This document shows positions 29,296 through 41,830 of a DNA stretch of 64,000 nt, piece after piece. The position numbers and the translations under genes were made by a program. Position 1 is the first letter of the stretch. Each line of letters starts with the position of its first letter. Below the pieces are notes generated by a model, which was not told the DNA's origin, searched no databases, and saw only the letters and a list, made by a program, of their open reading frames with translations. Location: contig QANU01077392.1 of NCBI GenBank assembly GCA_003254905.1, positions 62,001-126,000 on the forward strand. Reading direction: 5' to 3'. The stretch comes from Nissolia schottii. Its lineage: Eukaryota; Streptophyta; Magnoliopsida; Fabales; Fabaceae.

Positions 29296-31244
29296 CCGAT
29301 GATGATAATAATAATGATGATGATAATGATAATAATAATAATTTGAAATAAAAACTTTAAAAACGCATGTACAAGCTAATAAAAAAATAAAATGGAAAAA
29401 CAATATCGTAGATCTATAATTTTTATGTACTGTTTTCTTTTTTGTGCGAAATTTTATGTACTGTTAAAGTTTCTGAAAAAAAAGTACAGAAAAAAAAAAC
29501 ATAAACAACTAACACTTAGTTAGTTTAAGTGATTCAATATTTGTATCTCTTAAATAAGATTTTATATTTAACAGTGATTTTGATAAGAAAATATATCAAC
29601 ATAAATTGTAAATAAATGAAAAAGTTACGTATAAAATAAGTATTAACTAAATTTTGTTTGCCATGAAGGCATGAATCACAGCACACAGTCGAATAGTAAA
29701 GCAAAGAGATAGTTGTTTTGACCAAAGGAGTCGTCTGAGTGATTAACTAGCGATTCGGTATTATTTAAGTAAGTCTCAACTTTAAGACTTTATGTATATA
29801 ATTATTCTCGTTGGGAGACTTACCAACCACAACTAGGTGTGCAACCTAGGTTGATTCGGAATAATCAAGGCGAAACCTTGAAGCTGAATGGAAAAAAAAA
29901 AAGAGATAATTGTTTTCAAAATCCTTGATTTAAGACCAAAATCAAGTTTGTCAACGCAAACCGAACATTTAAACAAAAGGCAAAATTCCGTTCATTGATG
30001 AAAAGCTAGTTTGATGTATGTACACGCTCACCCCAAACATGCCATTAAATTTTCCAACCCTTTCAGCTCCATGCTCTCTCATTATTCTGAAGCATTTATG
30101 ATCATATTGAAATGGAAATCGATTTCAAATTCTTATAAATTTTACCATTAAAAATAACCTCCCAAGTATAGAACTTGTTATGTAAAAAAAAAATTTCTCT
30201 AAAAACATATATGAAATTCTCAATATTTTATCACATGATTTATGTTGCTGCTCTCATTGAAAAGAGAGAGAGAGAGAGCAAAGAAAGAAACTTTTACATA
30301 TACCATTTAAACGTTGCCACTTTATACAGGTCAGAAAGTTATTATGTGTTGAAAAAGTAAGGTGAGACAAGTATTGTTTCAAGGGTCTCGCCATTGCTGA
30401 CTTGCGTATCGTAGGTCAACTTGTGTAGTGTGGCGAAAGTGGGTAGGGTGGTGGCTTTATTAACTCAGATTTCACAATCACCACCTTCCAAATACGTACT
30501 AGGACTATTAAACCATGACTGTTTGTCTCATATGTACATTTAAATTATAGAAAATAGTAATAATTAATATATAAGAATGTACTCTAGACATAATAATAGT
30601 GTGATGGAATCAAGTAGTAACCTGTCATTATTAACACGTAAAATGACATTTGATTATGAAATTTTTGCGATGATCACATGCATGCTGCCTAACGTTTGAA
30701 ATGTTTTTATATCTTAGTTTTATATATTCACTTTTCTCAAGCACAAATAGTTTGAAATGCACAAAATGAATTTCAGTTTATTTTAATATATATATATATA
30801 TATATTCACTTTTATGTTATATTTTATTTAATATAATTCGTAGTCTAAAAGTATAATTAATATGAGTAAAAGTGAGAAGAAAAAGGGGTTATTTGTTTTG
30901 GTTGAATCAAATCATAGTTTACAACCTAGGCACAAATATTTTAAAATTGTCAACATGTGTGTTAGATAGCATCACGTAAACTACCACGGATATTCTAATG
31001 ATAAAAGATTTGACTAATATGCGTAAAGTTATATGTATTTTAAACTTTTGTTAGTGATGTATAAAAAAATGCATCATGCATGTCAGATATTTTTAGACAT
31101 TTTTGAATATATTTTAAATTTTTTCTATAATTTAATTTTTATACCTGTATAAATGAAAATTCTATAACAGTTAAATAGATAAGTGTATTTTTTTTGGAGT
31201 TGTATTTCTCTCTTTTAACTAGTTGGATACATTAATATTCTTAA

Positions 31245-32026
31245 GGTGTTTGGTATGTTAATATATAAGATATTGTATTATACTATATTATATCTTTTTC
31301 AATCTACAAATAATTATAATTATAAGAAAATATTTGATAAAAAATAAAATAATTATTAAATATTAAATTTATTAATTATAAAAATATAAATTTAAAATTT
31401 ATTAATAATAATTATATTTATTTTTAATATTCATTAATTTCTACTATTTATAATTTAAATTTATAAAATAATATTTTATATTAATTATTTTAAATTAATT
31501 TAATATAATATTAAAATATTTATGTATCAGATGTCATTATTCTTAAAAAAAAAATTATGTATAATTATATATATATATATTAAATATTTACTAATTTATT
31601 ATAATAATTAAAAAAATATCTTATTACTGAATGCTTTTATATTAAATATAATTTATTTAAAATATATATTTATTAATAAATACTATTATAATTTAATCAA
31701 ATAATTTGTTATCCTAATTTTATTTATTTTGTATATTAAATTATTTAGTAATATTATTTATTTTTATTAATTATTTAATATTTTTATTATTTATTATATT
31801 ATTTTTATTTAATAAAATAAAAAAAATGCCAAAAGGAGACTTTATTCATCAAAATCTAATCTATTTTTGTCACACCTCCATTAGTAAAATTAAGTTATCC
31901 ATTGTTTTGACATATAAATGAATCTTGATAGATAAACTCACATAACACATTGATTGCACCAAATAATTGATAAAGTTAATATATATTATACTAGCTTATA
32001 CTATCCTATTATATAGTTTTGACACC
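31245..32026. mobile_element. PIF/Harbinger-like element upstream of FAR-A
   Basis: The left end GGTGTTTGGTATG and the right end GTTTTGACACC are inverted, and similarity continues inward with TAGTATAATATA-type sequence. TTAA flanks both ends (31241-31244 and 32027-32030), matching the TWA-type targets of PIF/Harbinger or Tourist elements. The 782-bp interior is almost pure A/T and has no coding capacity. It ends 456 bp upstream of the FAR-A start codon, so it may shape that promoter. Confidence 0.6.
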
Positions 32027-32481
32027 TTAATTATATTACACGATAAAAATAAGCCTCTGCTATTTTCATTAAAAAAAAAACTTGATTGAGATACATTCAC
32101 TTAACAACGAAGAGAATAAAACATGTCTTTATCCGTCTATTTTTTTTTCCCTCCCAAGATGAACCAAAATATGAGACGTGAGGTGTTAGAATTTGATTAA
32201 GATTACCTAAACAGGAGAGAGAAAAGAAATGGAGATGAGTAGTAGTAGTTATTATGGGGCTTTTACTTCATAGCATTGCATTTGCTCCTAAGGCTTTTAT
32301 CATGTCACCACCAAACAGGCAACAGCTTTCGTACACTCCATCTAATAATTGCTTGCTACTACCACCCTTACCCTCTCCCCTTATATGTAATGGCCAAATA
32401 TCCAACATTTTTTGCCCACTCATTCTCTGTTTTCTCTGTTCTCTCTCTCTCAATTTAATTTTGTCTTTGCTTATTTCAACA

Positions 32482-33338
32482 ATGGAGATTGGAAGCATAC
32501 TCCACTTTCTTCAAGACAAGACCATTTTAGTCACTGGTGCCACTGGCTTTCTCGCCAAAAGTACACACCATATATTCTCTCTCCCTCTTTTCTTTCCTTC
32601 AAAAGGATCTTATAATGAGTGTGCACTGTTGTGTGAGGTACATGTACATGTGTGATTTTGTTATATATATATATGTACTTAATTGTGTGTGTGTGTGTTT
32701 TCTTTTTCTTTTTTAAACAGTTTTGTTGGAGAAGATATTGAGGGTTCAACCAAATGTTAAGAAGCTTTTTCTTCTTTTGAGAGCTGCAGATGCCAAATCT
32801 GCTACTCATCGCTTGCACAATGAGGTAATTTAGCTCCAAATTGGTGAAGCTAGTTAGGCCAATTCTTTCTTCTTCTTCTTCTTCTTCTTCTTCTGGCTTC
32901 TTCCTCCTTAATTTTCTAATTAACTTGTTCGGTTTTAAAGATGTGTACATATATAGTCATCACATTAATTTTACTTCTTTTTTTTTAACTTAAGAAATAT
33001 TCTCAGGTGCTTCAGGAGCATGAGCTTTATTTTGTTCTGCTCTATTTGATACCTTACCCATTAATATTGTGTTCCGAAATGCTGGCCAATAATATTTATA
33101 TGTGGGACTTTCAATGAATCACAACAAGGAAAAACTCATCATGTTAGAATTTCTCTTTATTAAAGCAATTAATTAATCATGAGCATGATTTTTAAGCACG
33201 AGTTTAAAGGCTTCACAAGTAGTGTGTGTCTAGAAATTTAGTTGCGAGAAAGTTTTGTCCCTACAAGAACAAATATTTCAATACTTACTGACTAAATGTT
33301 TAAATTATCCTAACTAATTATTATTATTATTATTATAA

Positions 33339-33375
<37 letters not shown>

Positions 33376-34986
33376 GTTGGTTGAAAAATTATGTGGTTTT
33401 AAATTTAAATTCAAATTAAATACTATTTCGTTTTTATTATTTTTATTTTATGTGTTTTAATTTCTTGGGTCTATTTAAATTATCCTTTGATAACTTTAAT
33501 TATATTAAATTTTTAGAAGTATGGTTATTATTATAATTTACTATCATTTTGTGCTTATTTTATAATTTTTTTAAAAAAATAATGTATTGATTAGATATCC
33601 ATAAATATCCCTGAGTATTCATTTATCTATAAGAATAACAAAAGACAAATATCCACACAAAAAAGGGAACGAATTTTAACCACAGGACGGGACACGGGAC
33701 CTAACCCAACCCCGCCCCATTCCCATTCCCATTCCTATTCCTAATCACGTTAGAGAACGTAAGGGGTTCACAAGATAGGGACGTTCCACATTCAGTGATT
33801 TGTCAAATCTACATTAGTTGATTTGTGATGACATAATAGTAAATGGATGAGAAGAAGAGTAACTAAGAATTGGTATGAATGTCTAGAATTTTCTCAATCA
33901 TTAATAAAGTGGGCTCACACACTAGTACTAGTACTGGTCTCACTGTCATATAGTTAACCAATCAATAAGCTTGTGCCTAACATGTACGTAATTTTGTAAA
34001 TTTTTTGCTTTTGTAGATCATAGGGAAGGACTTGTTTAGATTGCTAAAGGAAAAATTGGGTGCAAATTTTAATTCATTTGTTTCGGAGAAGTTGAGACTC
34101 GTGCCTGGGGACATTTCCCGTGAAGATTTGGGTTTGGAGGAATTTTCCACTCTAAGGGAAGAGATTTACAACCAAACAGATGTTATTATTAATTTAGCTG
34201 CAACTACTAACTTTGATGAGAGGTATCTTAATTAAATATCCTACTTATATTACTCATCCAAATTAAAGTAGATATTAATTTCACCTTTCTTTTTAATTTT
34301 TGTTCTCTTAATTCCCTCAAATTGCAGGTATGATATATCCTTAGGCCTAAATACCTTTGGGGTTAAATATGTCATCAATTTCGCAAAAAAATGTACTAAA
34401 CTCAAGGTTCTTGTGCATGTATCAACCGGTTAGTGTCGATTAATGTTACTATTCCCTCCATGGATATCACTTCTTATTTTTTGATATATTCTTAAATTGA
34501 TGCAAAGTCAAAAGTGAAAGTCAATAAAAGACCTATAAACTAATATCCAATGATTAGGAGAAAAATTAGCCTGACAATAATATAATTGTTACACTTTAAT
34601 TTCAGCTTATGTGTGTGGTGAGGGAGAAGGACTAATATTAGAGAACCCATATCACTTGGGGGATTCACTAAATGGAGTGGCTGGATTAGACATTGATGCT
34701 GAAGAGAGAGTGGTGCGTGACAAATTGGGTGAGCTACGACAGCAGGGGGCCACAGAGGATGAAATTAACATGGCCATGAAGGACTTGGGCATTGCCAGGT
34801 TCGTGCAATATCTACATATTACTAACATAGTATTTCTACTTTTAAACGTTACTTTTTTTTACTTTTAGATTTTTTTTTATCAATCTATCTGAATTTTCAG
34901 ATTCTTTAGTTTAAAAATATATTTAAAAGTCAAAGGTGATATTTAAAAATATAATTATGAGCTTATAAGACCAAGGGGAAGGCTCA

Positions 34987-35038
<52 letters not shown>

Positions 35039-38000
35039 TCTCACGATGTGCATAATATTCTTNNNNNNNNNNNNNNNNNNNNNNNNNNNNNNNNNNNNNN
35101 NNNNNNNNNNNNNNNNNNNNNNNNNNNNNNNNNNNNNNNNNNNNNNNNNNNNNNNNNNNNNNNNNNNNNNNNNNNNNNNNNNNNNNNNNNNNNNNNNNNN
35201 NNNNNNNNNNNNNNNNNNNNNNNNNNNNNNNNNNNNNNNNNNNNNNNNNNNNNNNNNNNNNNNNNNNNNNNNNNNNNNNNNNNNNNNNNNNNNNNNNNNN
35301 NNNNNNNNNNNNNNNNNNNNNNNNNNNNNNNNNNNNNNNNNNNNNNNNNNNNNNNNNNNNNNNNNNNNNNNNNNNNNNNNNNNNNNNNNNNNNNNNNNNN
35401 NNNNNNNNNNNNNNNNNNNNNNNNNNNNNNNNNNNNNNNNNNNNNNNNNNNNNNNNNNNNNNNNNNNNNNNNNNNNNNNNNNNNNNNNNNNNNNNNNNNN
35501 NNNNNNNNNNNNNNNNNNNNNNNNNNNNNNNNNNNNNNNNNNNNNNNNNNNNNNNNNNNNNNNNNNNNNNNNNNNNNNNNNNNNNNNNNNNNNNNNNNNN
35601 NNNNNNNNNNNNNNNNNNNNNNNNNNNNNNNNNNNNNNNNNNNNNNNNNNNNNNNNNNNNNNNNNNNNNNNNNNNNNNNNNNNNNNNNNNNNNNNNNNNN
35701 NNNNNNNNNNNNNNNNNNNNNNNGGGTGGTGGGGGGGGGGGGGGGGGGGGGGGGGAGTTTGCTATGTAGGGCCAGAATGCCCATGATTGATGGAGAGAAA
35801 ATATTGTATACATCTTAGTTAGCCAATCTTATCTACAAGGAGCTATCCAATTTCTCACTCTTAAAATATCGGTAAATCTTTATTCAATGTTTCTGAATAC
35901 AAACAGTCAAAAATAAAGATAAATAAAGATAAAGATATATACACCGGTCGATGAAATGGATAATTATTTTTGAAAGGAGGGGGTAACATTTTAAATGGAG
36001 TAGGAGCATTACGCATGTGACACATGTAACCTAATGATGACTATGGTAGATGGAGAGTAGAAATTATTAGCATTACACACACACGCACACCAAATAAAAT
36101 TAATGGCTCTTCATAAAGAGAAGGTGAGTTATACTGGGATGGTAGTGTTTCTCCATAAATTATGAGCAACAACCGAGTCTTGTTGGTTTCCTTAGAGATG
36201 TGGGTGAAACCAATGGTTAATGGCCCTAACATCATCCTACCCAGTAGCCATTGATTGCGGTTCATGATCAAAAGTGTTATTGTCGCGATCTTTCACCAGA
36301 AGAAAAATAAACTAAGATATGGGAGGACCTTATTGCTTGGTTCCAGATAGCAAGTGCATTTATTGCTATTCCTGTAGACATAAACAAACCAAAAATGTAG
36401 AGTAAAAGAATTATTAAAACTCGTCAATAACATATTGTAAACACAATATTAATAATAAAGAGTTTTGACAATGCATTTTATATTTTTAGTAACATTTTTT
36501 AATAAGTTTGATTAAAAAATAAATAAATGATAAATTAATTTTCCATCACTTTATTTTATTGAACAATCACTCTTATAATTGATAAAATTTTATTTGTATT
36601 CTTTTTGAAAATAGCATATAACTCTCGTGATTGCTTTCGGACTTTTGGTTCCATTAACTCCCCGAATTAAATATCCTTACCAAACCTCGTTTTCCATATT
36701 GAAGAAGAAAGATAGGATTGCCTGAAATATTGTTCTCACATGAGAGTGACCGACATGTTCACAGGTCATGCTTCAAACTTAGAAAATAGTAACATAAATT
36801 GACCCATACAATAAAAACTACTCTTACAAAACTTTTAATGGGGAGGTTGCCAGTCCAATTATGGTTCTTTCATAATAGCACTTCTCTCTTAATAAGGGAT
36901 AACATGAGGCTAAGCGTGAAGCTCCAGCTTTTATAGTGATGTATGTCCATACAAGGACAGAGGAATGGACCCTTTTTTCTGCAAGACAAATTAAATTATT
37001 CATAACACGTCAAACAAAGGACGAAGTATTCTTAAAAATGAATAAAAAATTTTGTGATTATTGTAGGTGTGGGATATAATTAAGCATTGATGACATACCA
37101 TGGTTCTGTATATATACGTTACCAAGCAGGGCAAAATAAGATTTTACCATCTAATAAATCGCAAATTTTGATTTTGTACCTATTAATTTTTTTTTGTTTG
37201 AGTCCTCGATAAATTTTTTCTTTTGGTTTTAGTGTCTAACGTTAAGTTGGATCATTAAAAGATGACATATCATACAGAAGTTAGGTAAACCATTATAATT
37301 TAGCCAAATATAGTTAAACCAAGTTTTAATCGGGATCAAATCGATTGAATATGGTCAACGGGAACTTAAATCGTGGTAAAATTGCCTGGTTCAAACCGGT
37401 TTATTAATGATTAAAATTTAATTTGACCATGTTTAATCAAATTAAATGGAATCACACCTCACTTTTAAGATCATGGGAGAATTTAATAATTTCTCCTACC
37501 ACTCCTGGATCCCCTCTAAGGCAACACGTGTCATGACACGCTGAATAACTTTTTTTTGTACTTTTGGGCTTTAGCACTCTAAATGAAACGAGGGAAAGCC
37601 AATCCTAATCGAACATAAGCAGAATTAAATGCTACTTAACGTCCTTAAGTGATGTTTAAAAAGTGGTCCCTTTACAAGTGAAGTGTTGTTCTTACTTGTT
37701 TCCTGATTATTATAATTATTTGTAATTATCAGTTTAGACAGAATTTAGCTTTAACCTATTTTTTCTATTTCTTTTAATTGAAATGAGTTTGTGTTTGTGT
37801 TTGATAAGAAAGCGCTTTAGAAAGCCTTTTTTTGTATGTTTGATTAGATTCTAATTTCTAAGAACCAAACATGACATAACTTGTAGGGCAAAGGTGTATG
37901 GGTGGCCAAACACGTACGTATTCACAAAGGCAATGGGAGAGATGCTTGTGGAGCAACTCAAAGGACACTTGTCCGTTGTGATTATTCGTCCTACCATTGT

Positions 38001-38916
38001 TACCAGCACTTTCAAAGAACCTTTCCCTGGTTGGGCTGAAGGCGTAAGGTATGTCTTACTTTTTTGTATTTTTTTATGATTTGGATTCATTAATCAAGAC
38101 AAGAAGATGCCAAAATTGTATTGATTTACTTTTGAAAAAAAAATCCAAGGAAACAAGCGATGCGATATTACACACAAATTACATGATTTACCAAAACATA
38201 CACTAGCTGCTCCGCAGATTTAGGTGATTGCACCCAAGACGCTTGGCATATGAAATTGAGTATACTCTTGTAAATATTATCCTATCTATTCCAATGATGT
38301 TAGTCCATTTCACATTTTTAAATTCATTTCTAATTTAATATATTTGACACAATACATTAAATTATGAATGAGTTTAAAAAATGAAAATGAGTTAAAATGT
38401 CTAACATGTTAAGTATTTATGTGAGAAGTTCATTGAAGATAAGAAAAACCAAGTGACTTGTTGTGAAGGATCACCTAACTTTAAGGGAGCTCATTGTAAT
38501 TCGGCTAAAAATGAAGGGAATAAGATGTTATAAAATCCAGCAGTTGCATCATAGATTATGCATGTACTATAACCAACCTCCATAATGATTTATATTACGC
38601 ACGCACTTTATGCATTCAAGAGTAACCAAATCCATCTATTTAATGGATGTCATGTGTTCATTAGTACAAGGGAGTCGAAATGTGAAAGTGAAAAAATAGG
38701 AGTTCATAAATTAAAGTTGAGTAGTTTCCTCTGTTTTCTATTTTGGGGTGCTTGTTACAGAACCATTGACAGTTTAGCTGTAGCTTATGGGAAAGGGAAA
38801 CTAGCATGCTTCCTTGGAGACCTCAAGGCCGTTATTGATGCGGTGAGTTGCTGCATGAAAACATGATGAATGAATTTCCTCAATCTGATTTATTAGAACT
38901 TTTTTGTACATCTGGT

Positions 38917-38954
<38 letters not shown>

Positions 38955-40071
38955 TGGTTAAAATCATTGATTCATTCATTGTATGATCTCAATTGCAAAT
39001 CTAGCTCCAGAATTTGTCGTGATTAACCCATTACTTGCAATCTCATTTTGAATGCAGATACCAGCTGACATGGTGGTGAACGCAATACTAGTGGCGATGG
39101 TGGCTCATGCAAACCACCCCAGCGATACTGTATACCATGTTGGTTCCTCCGTTAGGAACCCATTCACGTCCGGCGAGCTACAGGACTACGGCTTCCGGTA
39201 TTTCACGGCGAAGCCATGGATTGGCAAGGATGGAAAGCCCGTCAAGGTCGGCAAATGTACCGTGCTGAGCAACATGGATAGCTTCCGCAGATACATGTTC
39301 ATCCGCTACCTCCTCTTTTTAAAGGTCCTTATCCTCTTCCACCGTAATTAAGTCTCATTGTTTAGATATAGGCTAAAAATAATCGATTATAATTATTTAA
39401 GCAATTAGATCCATGGTTTTAAAACGGTATTAACATCTATTCTATAATAAATATAAGATGTTTTTATGTCATTATAGAGCACATTATTAGATTATGTTTT
39501 GATCATACATAAAATAGAATGACCTCATTTTAATTTCAAGTGTTAATATGACCTATCACTAACTCTGAATTTTCTCTAATTAATATGTTTAATTTTAGGG
39601 ACGAAGTGGTGTGATAAGTTTTATAATTTGGAACACAATCTTGAGATTATTCCCATCACTCAAACTTATTGACAACTTTTGCATATTGAAATAGGGACTT
39701 GAGCTGGCCAACACAGCATTTTGCCAGTACTTCCAGGGAACTTACCTTGATCTCAATAGAAAGATCCAAATTGTGATGCGGTTGGTGGACCTTTACAAGC
39801 CTTACTTGTTCTTCAAGGGAGTGTAAGTGCTATTATATGTTATAATTCAAACATGTGTTCTGCTTTATAAAGTATATATGCACTAGGACAAATTAAGAAT
39901 GTGTGTGTGTCACACAGATTTGATGATATGAACACAGAGAAGTTGCGAATGGCAGCTAGAAATAATGGGGTGGAGACAGATTTGTTCTACTTTGACCCAA
40001 AAGCCGTCAATTGGGACGATTACTTTTTGAACATACATCTCCCTGGCATAGTGAAGTACATTTTCAAGTGA
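32482..40071 (+). CDS. FAR: Alcohol-forming fatty acyl-CoA reductase, copy A
   Basis: Exons: 32482-32560, 32721-32824, 34017-34222, 34328-34428, 34606-34798, 37887-38048, 38761-38842, 39058-39324, 39695-39822, 39918-40071; 491 aa, the usual length of plant FARs. The enzyme reduces very-long-chain acyl-CoA to primary alcohol with two NADPH, feeding wax, suberin or sporopollenin. The Rossmann NADPH motif [12 protein letters not shown] is at 15-26 and the active-site YVFTK (YxxxK) at 238-242; the C-terminal FAR_C/sterile-type domain covers about 370-491 ([27 protein letters not shown]). No plastid transit peptide precedes the Rossmann fold, so it resembles ER-type FARs (CER4/FAR1/4/5 class) rather than plastid MS2. 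Intron 5 is 3.1 kb and holds an assembly gap and a long AT microsatellite, against 0.3 kb in copy B. All reading frames are intact. Confidence 0.95.
32866..32894 (+). repeat. TTC/CTT microsatellite in FAR-A intron 2
   Basis: About ten uninterrupted CTT units lie shortly after the exon 2 donor. Copy B lacks this tract. Confidence 0.9.
33315..33376. repeat. ATT/TAA microsatellite foldback in FAR-A intron 2
   Basis: An ATT run is followed by a short TA run and then an AAT run, forming a self-complementary A/T hairpin of about 60 bp. Confidence 0.85.
34989..35038. repeat. AT microsatellite before the second assembly gap
   Basis: A run of about 20 or more AT units within FAR-A intron 5, 25 bp before the N gap; likely part of the reason the assembly failed here. 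Confidence 0.95.
35063..35723. other. Assembly gap (661 N) in FAR-A intron 5
   Basis: There are 661 unresolved bases followed directly by GGGTGGT and 25 consecutive Gs (35731-35755). No exon is missing: exons 5 and 6 join in phase across this intron, and the copy B gene has no extra exon here. Confidence 1.
38921..38949. repeat. AT microsatellite in FAR-A intron 7
   Basis: About 14 AT units between exons 7 and 8. Confidence 0.9.
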
Positions 40072-41399
40072 TGATGACGATGATACTATATTCTAAAGTG
40101 ACGATGATACTATATATTTATAAATAGCTTTACTTTATTTTGGTGAAATTGATAATCTTTATCAATTTCAAAATATGTGCTAGAGGGGGATTACATTATC
40201 ACAGCTTGTGCTAGAGGGGGCAGTATATATACAATTGGTGTTAGCAAAATTCAAGCTGCCAATTATTAATGTTTTCAAACCTTGATATCAAGTGTATCCA
40301 ACATCATATGTTGTCTCTTTAACAATTAATTAACGTTCCTCATGCTTATTAGCAGTACGGTTTGTTGGATAACATCACTTTGTGCTGTCTTCTTTCCCTG
40401 CTTTCTTCCTTTTGGGGAACAATTGCTCATTGGTGCCTAACAAACAATATTTTTACATAAAAAACTAACAGAACTTCGTTCATCAAGTGTGGAAGGGAAT
40501 GGCTAATAGCAAGTCACTCTCTTATTTAGTTGTGAATGAAACAAATGGAAGGGACAAATTATGTTTTTTATTTTGTTAACCCCCCCAATTTAAAGGAAGG
40601 AAAAAGAAGAGCTTTAAATGGCAAAGTGTGCCCTACATGACCATTCTACTCCTTTCTATCTAATTACTGAACCATGCCAATTTCCTTGATCACTCTCCCA
40701 AACATGGCCTTGAGGTAGCCAAGTTGAAAAGAGGCACGACTAGGGTTCCCAAGGGTGGCAAATTCGTGCTGGGTTCCAGGTTGGGCTCTAGCGGCCTAGT
40801 ATCCCAAGTTCACAACAATAACATATTTATAAGCTCATACAATAAACATTAGTGATCTAACTGTAAAAGCAATACCCTACTAGGAGATAATGAAGTACAT
40901 TACAGAACGCAATTCATAATTAAGTTATATTATGTGATCATCATGAAAATAGGAATGACTCACTATTCCTCGGTGAAAACCAACTCCACTAAGCGAGGTA
41001 GCCCAACTCATAATGTTAGCACCTAATTTTGTCCGAATTTTTTCTTGCTTCTATGTGATAATACCGAAGTTATAAAATTAAAATAAAACAACTAAAAGAA
41101 TAATTTTTTTATTTATTTTTGTCTGACCCCTTTTTTAGGAAAAAATCCAAAAATACAAATATATTATTGATTCGCCCAAGTTTTCTTTTTAAGGTCCATT
41201 TGTTTGGTCCATAAAAGAAACAACCCACTTTACAAAAAATCAAATGCCCTCAGCCCATTATCTGTTGTCCACGCAATTGTTCCTTCTATTTTCAGAAAGT
41301 TGAACTAGAAAAGTTATGGACGAAATTTTGACCCTTTGACCAAAAACTATTTTTTGATCTGTTCTTTTTATAAATAAAAAATAAAATAAAAATTAACTG

Positions 41400-41830
41400 A
41401 GCTTCCAATGTGATGTGATTATAATGTTTGTTTTTCGTTTTGTGCATGTACAGATAAGTGTTCTATATCATGTGCATGTGCAGGCAAACATGTGGGCAAT
41501 ATTTCTCATTTATATGTCTAATAATAGTTGTTTCTTTGTTTCATAAAGTTTGTTTTCATGTGTGGTATAGACAGGAGTGTTCATTTTTTAGTGTACAAAT
41601 AATGGGACATTTTTTAGATCAAAAATACTATTTGTACATCTCAAATTGTCATTGAACATTTATATGTGCATGGACACATATATGTTTAATATTGTTCGTT
41701 CATATGTTTGTTTCTTTGTATACTGACAAGCTTACGTGTAATATTTCTTGTTTATATATTTAATAATGTTTATTTTTTTGTATTGTGGTATTTGTTTCCC
41801 ACATAGGGTGTCAATTTTTTAGTGTACAAA
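41400..41830 (+). repeat. GTTTCTTTGT-rich repeat downstream of FAR-A
   Basis: Several degenerate copies of ATATTTSTYRTTTATATGTYTAATAATRKTTGTTTCTTTG, plus ATTGTCATTGAACATTT followed by TGTGCATGGACACA. Related wording occurs at 59480-59800 downstream of FAR-B (ATTGTCATTGAACATTT, GTGTCCGTGCGCAC, ATATTTGTTTCTTTATTTTG). It is an internally repetitive intergenic repeat of unknown class. Confidence 0.5.

Larger units (their letters stand above)
25027..32481. other. Gene-poor region between HIRA and FAR-A
   Basis: The first few hundred bases should be the HIRA 3' UTR. The rest is AT-rich and I see no credible gene. It contains an unusual Pro/Ser/Thr-codon-rich C-biased stretch (25930-26400), simple repeats (CA near 28472, GAT/AAT near 29298, GA near 30263, TA near 30787), a C-tract cluster (28014-28036), a hairpin (29252-29295) and the PIF/Harbinger-like element (31245-32026). 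The FAR-A promoter lies in the last 450 bp. Confidence 0.75.

Noticed and set aside
34989-35818. Four long open frames across the second N gap
   Set aside because: They are N-filled and end in AT microsatellite or poly-G codons; the region is intron 5 of FAR-A.
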